A stretch of 64,000 nucleotides of DNA from Glandiceps talaboti (lineage: Eukaryota; Hemichordata; Enteropneusta; Spengelidae), in contig NC_135558.1 of assembly GCF_964340395.1 (NCBI RefSeq), forward strand, positions 25,019,288-25,083,287. Direction: 5' to 3'. Positions 46,551 to 57,328 of the stretch are shown here, piece after piece (position 1 is the first letter of the stretch; each line of letters begins with the position of its first letter). The notes below the pieces were generated by a model. The model saw nothing but the letters and a program-made list of their open reading frames with translations, ran no database searches and was not told where the DNA came from. The position numbers were made by a program, and so were the translations under genes.

Positions 46551-47550
46551 ATGCCATCAAATTTTGGACTAGGTATGATAACACCACAAGGATATGCACT
46601 TAATGATCTCAGAGATGTTAACGTATCAAATTTATCCGGACGACATAATAATAAAGATTTTATTTTAAGATGGAAAAATGAAAAGAAAATATATAATATA
46701 GAACCAGCGGCAGTTCAATCACACGAACATACCAATAATTTAGTAGACCTAAATGATGTAGATGAGACAATCGAAGAATGTAGCGTATCAAAACATCATG
46801 TACCATTTGGTTTTGCGTATAGCAACAGAGCTGCTACGTTCTATGCTTTTGAATTACCACGAGATTTTATTGAAATGCTTGAAAAGCCATTAACTATTGA
46901 TCATGGTTTAACTGATCGAGTTCCTTATGTGTTGGTTTATAATGATAATAATAAGACATTTAATTTAGCTGATATCAGACACTATTTACCAGAACCAGAT
47001 CCTAGACTAGACCTGTTGAATCCCAAGCTGCATTTAAAAATGAATGAGACAACAACAATAGTAAATAATGACAATATTTTTAGTAGAATTATGAATTCAG
47101 GGGAATGGTATTGTAATTATAACATTAACGAAGGAACTATTCAGTTTTTTTTATGATGCGCAGTTTAAAACATTAGGTTTAAAACCTATTGATGATGAGG
47201 CTAAACTAAAAATGTTTACTGTTAATGATGCGATGACGGATGATATGAAGAAAGTAACCAGTGGTACTATTATTATTAAATGTATTAAATTAAATACTGA
47301 GGATGAATACGATACTCTTTTAGATTGATTTGCAATAAAGTGTGACCGACGTACATTATTAACTATTGAAATTCATATTGAGAACGAGAATATTAATGTT
47401 ACTTTTACAGAAAATAAAGTGTCATCTAAATTAGCAGAAGCATTACAAGAAAATGAAGTGTTATATGCATTAACACAAGGGTTAAAGTTTCTAGATATCA
47501 AAACAATAACTTTGAAACGTATGATTCTTATAGATTTTAAAGTATTTTAA
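46551..47550 (+). pseudogene. NDLRD-motif protein 1 (fibre-like candidate), broken
   Basis: ATG at 46551. Divergent from the capsid-like gene with only 43 bp between starts, so the two may share a promoter region. The N-terminus (YALNDLRDVNVSNLSG) resembles the L-x-D-L-x-D-V motif found at the head of repeats in phage and viral tail-fibre or receptor-binding proteins. A second LVDLNDVDE occurs at about residue 66. The frame ends at 47156 after a run of eight T (47145-47152), and the downstream frame stays open and protein-like to 47550 with one further TGA at 47326. It is thus a ~330-residue gene with one frame slip and one stop. A role in particle attachment is inference only. Confidence 0.5.
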
Positions 47551-47577
47551 ATAGATTAATTATATATAAACATAATA

Positions 47578-48165
47578 ATGACCACAACATTAAACTCTCG
47601 CAGCTTATCTCTCAATGATCTTAGAGATATTAAATTTAAGAAACCAATCACAGGTGTTAAATATTACTTAGAATATGAAAATAATATGTTTAAATTAAAG
47701 CCGATTCCTCCTCCAAAACCTAAAACAGAAGAAAGAGGAGAAGAAATTGCAATAATTGTATTAAACCGTAAAGAAATTGTTAGACTATTTGTACTTGAAA
47801 GTTTTTATTCAATAAATACAGATAAAGTAACTTTTAGTCAACGAGGAAAAAGTTATCACATTCTACCAGGAAGTTATCACATTCAACATTTTCTAGCATC
47901 CAATGATAATTTTAAAAAAAATGATGATTATATCAAAATATATAAAATTGAGATAGAATTCGAAAATCATAAACTAGTTTATTCAACATATGCTGTAAAT
48001 AAACATATGATATCATCATCTAGGACTTGGTTACTTAATGTTAAAAAAAGGTCTAGAATCTATACTTCTTTTAAATATTTATGGGACTATCAACACTATT
48101 CTACCTGGAAATCCACTTTGATTATCAAACCTCTTAAAAATAATATTGTTACTTTTGTAAACTGA
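47578..48165 (+). CDS. NDLRD-motif protein 2, paralogue of the preceding gene
   Basis: 195 residues, start 27 bp after the previous gene. The N-terminus (SLSLNDLRDIKFKKPITG) shares the NDLRD motif, and the next ~25 residues align with protein 1 in hydrophobic pattern (YYLEYENNMFKLKPI), so the two probably arose by duplication. A central PGSYHIQHFLASND segment recalls the PGNYNVETL element of the minus-strand capsid-like gene. The C-terminus (after about residue 140) becomes Tyr/Ser/Lys-rich, and the end may be frameshifted. No enzymatic motif seen. Confidence 0.5.
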   Translation: MTTTLNSRSLSLNDLRDIKFKKPITGVKYYLEYENNMFKLKPIPPPKPKTEERGEEIAIIVLNRKEIVRLFVLESFYSINTDKVTFSQRGKSYHILPGSYHIQHFLASNDNFKKNDDYIKIYKIEIEFENHKLVYSTYAVNKHMISSSRTWLLNVKKRSRIYTSFKYLWDYQHYSTWKSTLIIKPLKNNIVTFVN

Positions 48166-48304
48166 TAATACACTGATTCTCTTCTAGCTGGTTATATCGT
48201 TTGTTCGATTTAATTATCAAAAAATAATAGTAAATATAGTAAATATGTTTACTATTTTATATGTTTACTATTTTATATGTTTACATATATAGTAATACCA
48301 CAAA

Positions 48305-48772
48305 ATGATTGACCAAGTTACCACAAATATTAAAATGATACAAGACCTACTCGATTATCTTACACGAGTATGTAGTGCGTATAGACGTTCTTATAAATTA
48401 ATAAGTCGTGTTAATAAAGGAATACTTATTACTAGTGGGATTATTTCAGGAGTTGGTGCATTAGCTGCTGTTCCAGCGATTCCAGTTTTTATTAGTTTAT
48501 TAGCAGCTGTTCCAATAGTTGTTACAGTTGTCAACCAAAATTTAAAATTATCGGATAAAGTATCACGATTAAAAGTACAATATAAGAATTTCAAAGAATT
48601 ACTAACATATACGCAAGCAAATATTTACTCTCAAGCACCTCAGGAATTTATTCAGGAAGTATTCATGAAGTCTCTCAAAATGCAAAAAGCTGCCAATTAT
48701 ACTCCACCATTAGAACGTTATTTAAAGTATTATAAACTGAATGGTTATTCAGATACGAAGTCAATGAAATAA
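48305..48772 (+). CDS. Small Polinton membrane protein
   Basis: 155 residues. A hydrophobic hairpin of about 37 residues (GILITSGIISGVGALAAVPA, then IPVFISLLAAVPIVVTVV, residues about 39-77) is flanked by basic, helical N- and C-terminal regions, predicting two closely spaced membrane helices. The downstream part is helical with charged residues. Homologues are not recognised. A membrane-active or scaffolding role in particle formation is possible. Follows 140 bp of AT-rich spacer with repeated atatgtttactatttt. Confidence 0.5.
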   Translation: MIDQVTTNIKMIQDLLDYLTRVCSAYRRSYKLISRVNKGILITSGIISGVGALAAVPAIPVFISLLAAVPIVVTVVNQNLKLSDKVSRLKVQYKNFKELLTYTQANIYSQAPQEFIQEVFMKSLKMQKAANYTPPLERYLKYYKLNGYSDTKSMK

Positions 48773-48920
48773 TAGTTAAATAATAAAAAAATAAAAAAAT
48801 AAAAAAATAAATAATGAAATAATAAATAATGAAATAATGAAATAATAAATAAATAATATATTTATAAATTTACTAATAATGTTTACTAATATAATATATA
48901 TATATATACTATACTATACT
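48773..48920. repeat. A/T-rich spacer ahead of the integrase
   Basis: Short repeats of aataaa and gaaataataaataat and a (TA)n run lead up to the integrase ATG. An upstream ATG at 48879 adds only a low-complexity Tyr/Ile stretch read from this spacer, so 48921 is preferred as start. Confidence 0.6.
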
Positions 48921-49935
48921 ATGGACCAGTATTTGCGAGACTTGTATTATAATTCTGATTTAGCATACAGCAGCATCACAAAATTGTGGCGTAAAATCAA
49001 AGCAGACAACAAAAAAATAAAATATAAGGAATTGAAACAATGGTTAGAAGAACAAGAAGTTTACACTCTGCACAAACCAGCGATTAAAAAATTCCCTTAC
49101 CGCAAAGTAATTGTTTCTGGAATTGATGACCAGTGGCAAGCTGACATTGTAGAGATGAATACTATGCCCAATGACCAGAGTAAGAATCAGGGTAACAAAG
49201 ATTATCGTTACATCCTGACTGTTATCGATGTGTTATCGAAGTATGCCTGGGCGATACCACTCAAGTCAAAACGTGGTATTGAAATGGCTGACTCCTTTGA
49301 GTTAATTTTTAAAGACCGTGAACCGAATAAAATACAGTTTGATGAAGGACGGGAATTATACAATAAGCATGTTAAAGATCTCTTTGAAAATCATGAAATT
49401 GAGTGGTTTAGTACATGGTCAGATAAAAAGGCATCTGTTGTCGAGCGTTTTAACAGGACACTTAAATCACGTATGTATAAATATTTTACTGATAAACAAA
49501 CTAGAAATTGGATCGACGTACTAGATCGATTAGTGGATGGTTATAACAATACCTACCACAATTCAATCCACATGACTCCGAAGGAAGCATCATTACCAAA
49601 GAATGAAAATATCGTTTGGTATAATTTGTACGGTGCTTATCTCACTGTTGAATATGGAACTCCGAAGTTTAATATCGGTGATACCGTGAGAATTTCCAAA
49701 TACAAGAACGTGTTTGCCAAAGGATATCTACCAAACTATACGCGTGAACTTTTCAAAATCAAACAAATTATCTTTGGTCCCGTTATTGTTTGCACTCTGG
49801 AAGATTTATCAGGTGAAGACATTGAAGGCATGTTTTATGAACAAGAATTATCAATTGAGCGCATGCATATTATGACTAAGGAATCGAAACACCATCCAAA
49901 GGAATATAAAATTGAAAAAATATTACGTAAGAAAC
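48921..49935 (+). pseudogene. Polinton DDE integrase, chromodomain split by element A
   Basis: Retroviral-type integrase that inserts the element's DNA. From MDQYLRDLYYN (48921): an N-terminal helical/HHCC-like region, then the rve core with Asp75 (QWQADIVEM), Asp138 (QFDEGREL) and Glu175 (SVVERFNRTLK), spacing near DD35E. An SH3-like region follows (FNIGDTVRISKYKNVFAKGY), then the start of a C-terminal chromodomain (EYKIEKILRKK). Here element A copy 3 enters. The rest of the chromodomain resumes in frame at 52322. The visible reading past 49935 (QATYRSE) comes from element A. The catalytic core is intact, so a protein lacking the chromodomain could still be made. Confidence 0.9.
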
Positions 49936-52323
49936 AAGCGACCTATCGGTCAGAATAGCTCCGCTGTTTTTTTTTTTTAATTTAATTTTTTATTTTGGTG
50001 ACACGTAGAAGTGGTTCAGTTCTTCAGCTCTTCACTATGCAGTTTTGTTTTAGCGATGCAATAAAGTGGTTAGTGGTTCATATGATGTCTCACTGTAAAA
50101 CACATTTTACACAGAAGTTGGTAATGTATTGTACTTTTATACCATAGTCACCATTTTATAACAAAAATCTACTGTTATGAAAAATTGCACAAAATCTCAG
50201 AAAAAAAATGACTGGGAAATGCACACAAGAAAAAGGAAAAAAAAGGAGGATTTTGAGGTTGGCTATAAATAATTCCATTGTCTTACAGCTTTAACCCTGG
50301 GAAATTTTAATGATGAATGAAATAAACTAGGGATCTAAAATAATGTTGAGGCAATTTGAATTTCAATTTTCTAACAAATTTACCAAGTCAACAACATTCA
50401 ACTTGTACAAGTTGTAGTAGATATATATAGGGAAGAAATGTATTAATCGCCATCTTAGTTTCCGGACGGCGACAATCCCCGCCAAGTACCCGAAAGAGAG
50501 TCATTCTGGCAGCCATACGTTACAGTGGTAACACTCGTTCATGTTCTATTACCTTTCATAAAGAAAACACAACGAAATGGTTGAAGTGATCTTTTTTTTT
50601 AATTTCTTTTCATCACAACAACAAAATCTGCGTGATCAAAAGTGTTGTAAACTAAACCAGAAAGAATTATCGGACTGGCTAAACTTCCCGATGAACTGGA
50701 GTAAGGTCCAAGTAAGCCTCGATAGTACGCGAGAAAATCGTCTCAAACTAGCGATACAACTTTCAAAATATAACTTGACATGTCTTCATTTGTTAGATTT
50801 ATACAATTCAAGACGCGTTTTCACTCGAAAACAACAATTCTGTGAATAATGACACTCTGATCTGAACGCAGCAATTTCTCGGACGATGTTACCACTGTAA
50901 CGTATGGCTGACAACGACTTGCTTCCGGGTTAGTCCCTCGTGCATCCGGGTACCTGGGGTTGTCGCCGTACGGAAACTAAGAAAGATGGAATTTACAGTG
51001 TTTCTTGTGACCGGCGCGGCGCCTGTCAGCAGACTCGGCCATTTTTTTCATCATTCCATTGTATTTAAACCTTGTACTTGACATTTCGCAATATTTATAA
51101 TTCTCAACAAAATACCTCAACATGCCTCACTACACTTCGCTCGTACGTACTCAAAGCAGCCCCCCGCGGTGCGGTATGATCACTGATGACATGACGAGAG
51201 AACCTTTTCGGATTTACATGTAAAACGGGGAAAGATACGCAAAACATAATGCAAAGTCTGAAGCCAAATTAAAGTTGTGATTATTTTAATTATTTTTACT
51301 TGCCAAATATTTGCATTTTGGAAATGGCAAGACACGTTCATGTCGTTTAACTTGACATGTGAACTGTCGGCCAATAAACAAAATTTGGTTGATTCACAGT
51401 CCGCAGTTAGACTGCTCTTGCATAACTTCAACCGCATGCCTTCCTTACGCAAGTTGTCTTAATTCTGGTTCACTGTCACTCCAAATTGCACGACAATATA
51501 GAATTAATCACAAGTTACATGTTATCTGAAAACATCACATTTTTATAGTGGGTCTGAAGTGAGATTTTAGTGAGTACCAAGAACATCCTGTGTTGTTACT
51601 TGCTGTGGAAAATCGCCCGGTCAAATGAGGTCAGCTTCAGCTTCTGGTCGAATCAGGATAGAGTATGCAAATAATGACGTTGCGGACTGGCTGATTATGT
51701 AGAAGGGGTGCAGAATTTGGATTTTAAGTTTACAACCCTGTTTCGAATAAACGCTTGTCACTTCATGCATTTGGGCGCCCAATGCGTAGAATTATGACTA
51801 TAGCACATATTACATTGCTTGTTTGACGTCAATAGTGTCTTTTGAAAAGTGGCAGTTTACTTTAAGTCTCGTCGACTGATTTCCAATATGGCGTCGGTCA
51901 TTATGCTCATTAACATATTCATTTTTTTTTCAAATTACAAAAAAAAATCATAAAAAATAAAAATGAAGATGTGCTGACTTGAAATTAACAAACCTGAGTA
52001 AGCTACCCCCTGCGCATCAACACACCAGATATCAAAGCAATCTGACAATAAGTTTTCACGGAGATGATGAAAATGACATTTTATGAAAAAAAATCATAAA
52101 AAATTGAAAATGGCATAGATCAACTTGGCATGAACAAATCTGAATAGCCTCCCCCCAGGGAACATGCACACCAAATATCTAAGAATACTGACTGTCACTT
52201 TCGGAGAAAATAATGAAAATATAAAAGTTTGACGGACACCTATGATTCACTCTACTCTCTATACTCTATACAACCTATACCTAAAGCTACGCTTTCAGCT
52301 TTCGCTGACAGCAGAGCTAAAAA
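49933..52323 (+). mobile_element. Element A copy 3, inside the integrase gene
   Basis: About 2.39 kb, nearly identical to copy 2. The left flank is ...cgtaagaaa and the right flank ...aaaaattaaaggcc. The interrupted codons rejoin in frame if only the element and a few flanking A residues are removed, which fixes the boundaries to within about 3 bp and shows insertion into an A-rich site. Contains the same inner foldback (50451-50990) and the same poly-A/T runs. Confidence 0.85.
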
Positions 52324-52416
52324 ATTAAAGGCCATGAATACGCATTGGTAAAATGGTTAGGATATGACGATAAATTTAATTCTTGGGAACCGATTGAAAA
52401 TATTAAAAGAATATAA
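52322..52416 (+). pseudogene. 3' part of the integrase chromodomain
   Basis: Open frame from the element A edge to TAA at 52414-52416. It carries the second half of a chromodomain: ALVKWLGYDDKFNSWEPIEN, including the conserved hydrophobic/aromatic residues (VKW-GY, WEP-EN) that form the methyl-lysine-binding fold. Continues the frame of 48921-49935. Confidence 0.85.
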
Positions 52417-52429
52417 TGTATAGTACATC

Positions 52430-52795
52430 ATGTTTGGAGAACATAACATCACAAAATTTTTAAACAAGTACAAAGAAGTCCTTGGTTTTAATGTAGAGCT
52501 AGAATGGAACAACTTGAGAAGGAAAAATATGCATGTATTAATTATAAATACAGGGGTAAACTTGAAAGATCAAAATTTATACCAGATTATTTTAGCTTTT
52601 TGTAAAGAAGTCGAAAAAAAGATTTTTTTTAAACGTATTGAATTCTTAAGTTTATTTCCTGACTCAGAGGACAATCAAGAAGTTAAATATTTGAATGAAT
52701 ACTGGGTTCTTAAATTAATACAAGATACTAGGAACAGACGTATATTTCAAGATAATTATGGAAATTTATATAGTTTTTTATATAGAGTTACTTGA
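52430..52795 (+). CDS. Unrecognised 121-residue Polinton protein
   Basis: Starts 13 bp after the integrase stop and ends 3 bp before the next ATG, so it is part of the tightly packed Polinton gene row. Mixed alpha/beta composition, Lys/Asn-rich, no Cys cluster, no membrane segment, no catalytic motif seen. Function not assigned. Confidence 0.5.
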   Translation: MFGEHNITKFLNKYKEVLGFNVELEWNNLRRKNMHVLIINTGVNLKDQNLYQIILAFCKEVEKKIFFKRIEFLSLFPDSEDNQEVKYLNEYWVLKLIQDTRNRRIFQDNYGNLYSFLYRVT

Positions 52796-52798
52796 AAA

Positions 52799-54241
52799 AT
52801 GTGGTCATTAGGATTACCATACTCGAAGTTAATGAAAAAAACAAAACTAAAACAGCCACCTTCAGAATCATTGGAGTCGCAGCAGTCGCAGGAACCGCAG
52901 GAACCGCACTTGCTGCATTCGGTTAACTTTCCAAAACCATTTACTTTAGCACAAAATACTAACTATGCACTACATCAACCATTTGATAGTATAATGTCCG
53001 TGGATATACAAAACATACTTGTCAACATGGTTGTTTATGTAAGTGAAACTGATCGATTCAATATAAAATTGAGAGATATATTCAAAAACTACATATTAAT
53101 TCATTATAATGCAGACAGTGCCAACAAATGGTTGAAAGGTCCAAATATGCATTACTGGGATCAACAATTGAATTTTGCTGTTTGGTTAGCTACGACCGGA
53201 TGCGGTGTTAGTATTCACGATCATCTGTATAATAATGATATTCCAAAACAGATTGAATCATTTTTTAGATTTCACGTGTACTTTACTATAAGAAGAATAT
53301 TGAATGAACTTTCTTGCCCACTACCTGATGACCCCGACACTTTTAATAAAGTCGATAATTTATATGATGTATCGTCTTATCATAGAATATGCGATGAATT
53401 CGGATTAGATTATAATACAGATTTCAGATTCACATATGACACATCAGGAAACAATGTTATAGGTTTCGGTTATGAGTGGTGGAAAAAAGCATATATAAAA
53501 GATATCCAATATAAATATCAAAATACAATGGTTGAAAACCCTGATGCTCCAGATGAGGCGCGCAGAAGTTGTCATTGGTATAAATTTCAAAATCCTGATT
53601 ATAAACAATATAATTATTTTGTTTTACCAAACAGCACAGGTTTTACGCAAGCAGGTTTAGGACGATTAAATCGATCGATCGAATCTTATGTATATTGCGT
53701 GTTAGGAAGTCAAGCAGACACGCGAGTAAGTATAGCAAACTCTGGTGGTGCTGGTCAAGAAACGAGACAAAAAATGATTTCATTACTCGAGGATGAGACG
53801 AGAGGCATTAATGAGGATGATAGTATACCACGTTATCAAAATGTAATTAATGCAACGAGGTTAAAGTTAGATCTAGCCATTTCTCCTTCTTTATGGTTAA
53901 TCCCGAGTAAAATTATTATAAATTTGAATACGAATGTGGCGGGTTATAACAATTTCTTACAACAAGCGACAGAAGATATGAAGTTCGGTTATAACAACAT
54001 AAATAATGACGTAAAAGAATCAGCATTAAAAGAAATGGAAGGTCATGATGATCCAGTAGAACGACTAGATGCGACAACAGGTGTAGCAGAGCAAGCAGCT
54101 GAAGCAGCAGTAACACCAGAAGTGGTAGCAGCGCCAGCAGTCGAAGCGGTAGCAGCGCATGGCGAGCATGAAATTGTTCATGAATATTCAACGATGGGAA
54201 TAATAGTTGGGATAATATTTTTATGTTACTTATTTATATAA
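52799..54241 (+). CDS. Unrecognised 480-residue Polinton protein with C-terminal membrane anchor
   Basis: Intact ORF. Residues 1-40 are Pro/Gln/Ser-rich. Residues about 45-400 form a globular region with several distinctive stretches: NKWLKGPNMHYWDQQLNFAV, then WLATTGCGVSIHDHL, and later STGFTQAGLGRLNRSIESYV. An Ala/Glu/Val-rich linker follows (about 415-455), and the protein ends in a hydrophobic helix (MGIIVGIIFLCYLFI), predicting a tail-anchored membrane protein. From memory, proteins with the WDQQLNFAVW-type signature occur next to Polinton integrases in other invertebrates, but I know no assigned function. The tail anchor argues against a soluble major capsid protein. Confidence 0.55.
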   Translation: MWSLGLPYSKLMKKTKLKQPPSESLESQQSQEPQEPHLLHSVNFPKPFTLAQNTNYALHQPFDSIMSVDIQNILVNMVVYVSETDRFNIKLRDIFKNYILIHYNADSANKWLKGPNMHYWDQQLNFAVWLATTGCGVSIHDHLYNNDIPKQIESFFRFHVYFTIRRILNELSCPLPDDPDTFNKVDNLYDVSSYHRICDEFGLDYNTDFRFTYDTSGNNVIGFGYEWWKKAYIKDIQYKYQNTMVENPDAPDEARRSCHWYKFQNPDYKQYNYFVLPNSTGFTQAGLGRLNRSIESYVYCVLGSQADTRVSIANSGGAGQETRQKMISLLEDETRGINEDDSIPRYQNVINATRLKLDLAISPSLWLIPSKIIINLNTNVAGYNNFLQQATEDMKFGYNNINNDVKESALKEMEGHDDPVERLDATTGVAEQAAEAAVTPEVVAAPAVEAVAAHGEHEIVHEYSTMGIIVGIIFLCYLFI

Positions 54242-54259
54242 TATTATAGTATTAGTAAG

Positions 54260-55030
54260 ATGGCTGACTTTGATCCTTTCGATATTAATCCTTTTGAAGA
54301 TGAAAATGTAGATGACCTTGGAGACCCTGGAGACCCTGGAGTAGACTTGGAAATGAGAGACTACGAACAAGATTCGTTAGATTTTGAATTAATGGAGCAG
54401 GAAACATCATTCACAGACCCTACAGTTGACCCCGTTGGTCCCGCAACAGATCCCGTTGATGCTGGAGCTAAATTAACTGAATTAAAAAATAAAGTATTAT
54501 TGGATACTATTGATGCAGTTATCAAAAAAAGTGGTGTGCCAGTTAATCGAACTGAATTACAATTAAATACATATGTAGGAAAGGATGGAGAGTTGTATGA
54601 TAACATAAGAAACCAACGGATTACAAGAAACGGTAAACTTTTAGCTAAAAGTACAATAAAAAATAAAATTGGTACTGCAGCTGCTAATAGACTTTTCGAG
54701 GATACTGCTGTTAACACTGCTGCTGCGACTATCGGTCCGTTGTTACCATTAAATGTGGATGAAGTTGAAGCAGTTGAAGCTATAGATTTAACACCATCAA
54801 TGGTTGGACAATTAAGGGACTATCAAGCCTACCTCAGAAGAGACACTGTAGGTAATAAAGATGAAATCAGTAAGGTTGAAAACAAAATTGAAGAATGGAA
54901 CGAACTCAACCCTGAATATACAATCATGCGTAAAGAAATTGATACAGCAGTCAAGAGTTTAGAAGATTTGTATGATAGAAAAAAAGAATTGGAAAACAGA
55001 CAAAAAATCGAAGAATTAATGCAATATGAA
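54260..55030 (+). CDS. Acidic/coiled-coil Polinton protein, 3' end lost in the satellite
   Basis: ATG at 54260, 18 bp after the previous stop. Residues 1-70 are very acidic (Asp/Glu/Pro-rich, DDLGDPGDPGVDLEM). The middle is Ala/Thr/Leu-rich, and residues about 190-258 form a charged coiled coil (NKIEEWNELNPEYTIMRK and KSLEDLYDRKKELENRQK). The frame runs straight into the ACTAT satellite at about 55030 and stops by chance at 55096, so the last ~20 residues are satellite translation. The real C-terminus and all genes beyond it are missing. Confidence 0.6.
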
Positions 55031-56186
55031 ATTTACTATACTATATACTGTACAATACTATACTATGATATTCTATACCTATACTATAGTATATAGTATA
55101 TAGTCTAGTATAGTATAGTATAGTAGAGTATAGTATAGTAATGTATAGTATATGGTATATAGTATCATGTAGTATAGTAGAGTATAGTATATGGTATATA
55201 GTATAGTGTAGTATAGTATAGTATAGTATAGTATAGTATATGGTGTATAGCATAGCATAGTATAATATAATATAGTATAGTGTGGTATAATATAGTCGAG
55301 TAGAGTATATGGAATATAGTATAGTGTAGTGTAGTATAGTATAGTATTAAGACAAGTATAGTATAGTATATCATATAGTATAGTATATAGTAAATTATAG
55401 TGTATAGTATAGTATATGGTATATAGTATAGTATACTCTACTATATAGTATAGTATACTATATACCAGACTATACTATATACTGTACTATATAGTATACT
55501 ATTATAATACTATATTATACTATACTATATGGTATACTATACTATACTACATGTATATACTAAACTATACTATACTAAACTATACTATACTATACTGTAC
55601 TATATACCAGACTATAATGCTATATTGCTATAATGCTATGTACTTTACTATATATTATACTATATTATATACTATGTATTTTATTATGCTGTATACAGTA
55701 TGTTATATTGGATGTCTAGTATACTATACTTTACTATTCTGCACTATACTATACTGTATTATTCTATACTATAATATACTACACTAGTGTACTGTACAAT
55801 GTACTATACTATATTATACTATACTATACTATGCTATGCTATATACCATAAACTATACTATTCTATACTATACTATATACTAGACTATGCTATATACTGT
55901 ACTACCGGTATATACTATACTATATTATATTATACTGTATACTATACTATACCATACTATACTATGCTATACTATACTATACTACTAGTATACTATATAC
56001 ATATACTATATACCATACTATATAGTATAGTATGCTATATACTGTACAATACTATACTATATTATTCGATACCTATACTATAATATATAGTATATATTAT
56101 ATATTATATATAGTCTAGTATAGTACATTATGTAGTATAAACAAACAGACATTAACAATGTCTACAAATGGTGTAATACATGGAAA

Positions 56187-57263
56187 TTGAAGCTCAATGT
56201 GGGGAAGTGTAATGTAATTACATTTAGTAACAAAAAGAAACTGATTACATACAGTTACAGTATTGCTGATGGTCCCCTTGTTCGTGTTCATAGTATCAAA
56301 GATCTTGGTATTCTACTTTCTTCACAGATGTCTTTTAGCACCCATATTGATAGTATTGTCAGGAAAGCTTTTAGAATGATGGGTTTTATCAAACGTACAT
56401 GTGCCAATTTTTCCAACATTTCTACATTAAGATCTTTATATGTGACCCATGTTAGAAGCCATCTTGAGTACTGCAGTGTAATTTGGTCACCATGGCAAGT
56501 AACTCAAATTGATAAAATCGAACGTGTACAGCAGAAATTTATTAAATTTTTATGTTTTAAATCAAATGTGCAATATACTTCAATAGATTACGATTCACTA
56601 TGTGCTAGGTTTAAGCTTTTAAGTATTGTCAGGAAAGCTTTTAGAATGATGGGTTTTATCAAACGTACATGTGCCAATTTTTCCAACATTTCTACATTAA
56701 GATCTTTATATGTGACCCATGTTAGAAGCCATCTTGAGTACTGCAGTGTAATTTGGTCACCATGGCAAGTAACTCAAATTGATAAAATCGAACGTGTACA
56801 GCAGAAATTTATTAAATTTTTATGTTTTAAATCAAATGTGCAATATACTTCAATAGATTACGATTCACTATGTGCTAGGTTTAAGCTTCCCCCACTGGTG
56901 AGGAGGCGAAAGTTTTTATTTGCTATTTTTGTTTACAAACTGGTCAATTCATGCTATAATTGTCCATCCATTTTGTACAAGGTTTGTTTTAATGTACAGA
57001 GCAGACAGTTACGTAATAACCATATCTTTCGCATCAGTGCCTCCAGAGTAAATCTGAGAAAATATTCCCCAATTTTAAGATGTTTAACCACTTGTAATGA
57101 CGTTTTTAAAGCAAATCCAAACATAGATTTATTTAGTCCTGTTTCCGTGTGCTTCAGGCTGCGTGTTTTTAATAATTTGTCCTGTTTTGTTGTTTTTATT
57201 TCTGTGTTTGCCTTTTATGTCATGTCACTTCTGTTATTGCTACCCCTTGTTTTTTCTTTTTAG
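56187..57263 (+). pseudogene. LINE reverse transcriptase C-terminal part with internal duplication
   Basis: 358 codons open (open frame begins near 56140, before the first ATG). Shows the end of the RT domain: KLNVGKCNVITFSNKK, then VHSIKDLGILLSSQMSFSTH (thumb region), RSLYVTHVRSHLEYCSVIWS and the IDKIERVQQKFIKFL stretch, all typical of Jockey/CR1/RTE-like RT C-termini. The catalytic YADD half is missing. An exact 270-bp in-frame repeat doubles about 89 residues. The end is hydrophobic and lacks a zinc-binding motif. Confidence 0.8.
56352..56888 (+). repeat. Exact 270-bp tandem duplication in the LINE
   Basis: 56352-56618 and 56622-56888 appear identical base for base (both start agtattgtcaggaaagcttt and end taggtttaagctt). 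The offset is 270 bp, a multiple of three, so the frame is kept. Confidence 0.9.
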
Positions 57264-57328
57264 TGCTTGTTTTTCCTTATTTGTTTTTAAAGGTGCCTGT
57301 AAATGGGCTTTATGCCCGTTGGTTTACC

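Larger units (their letters stand above)
41600..55030 (+). mobile_element. Maverick/Polinton element, truncated and inactivated
   Basis: A compact gene cluster with a protein-primed family B DNA polymerase and a chromodomain-bearing DDE integrase, the defining pair of Maverick/Polinton self-synthesising transposons, plus capsid-like and membrane genes. Coding density is far higher, and AT content and codon use more uniform, than in the surrounding sequence. Major capsid protein, FtsK/HerA-type ATPase and adenovirus-type protease were not recognised. The right end is cut at the satellite boundary (about 55030) inside an open frame, and the left terminus is not identifiable. Damage includes breaks in polymerase, capsid-like and fibre-like genes and an element A insertion in the integrase. 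Confidence 0.85.
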
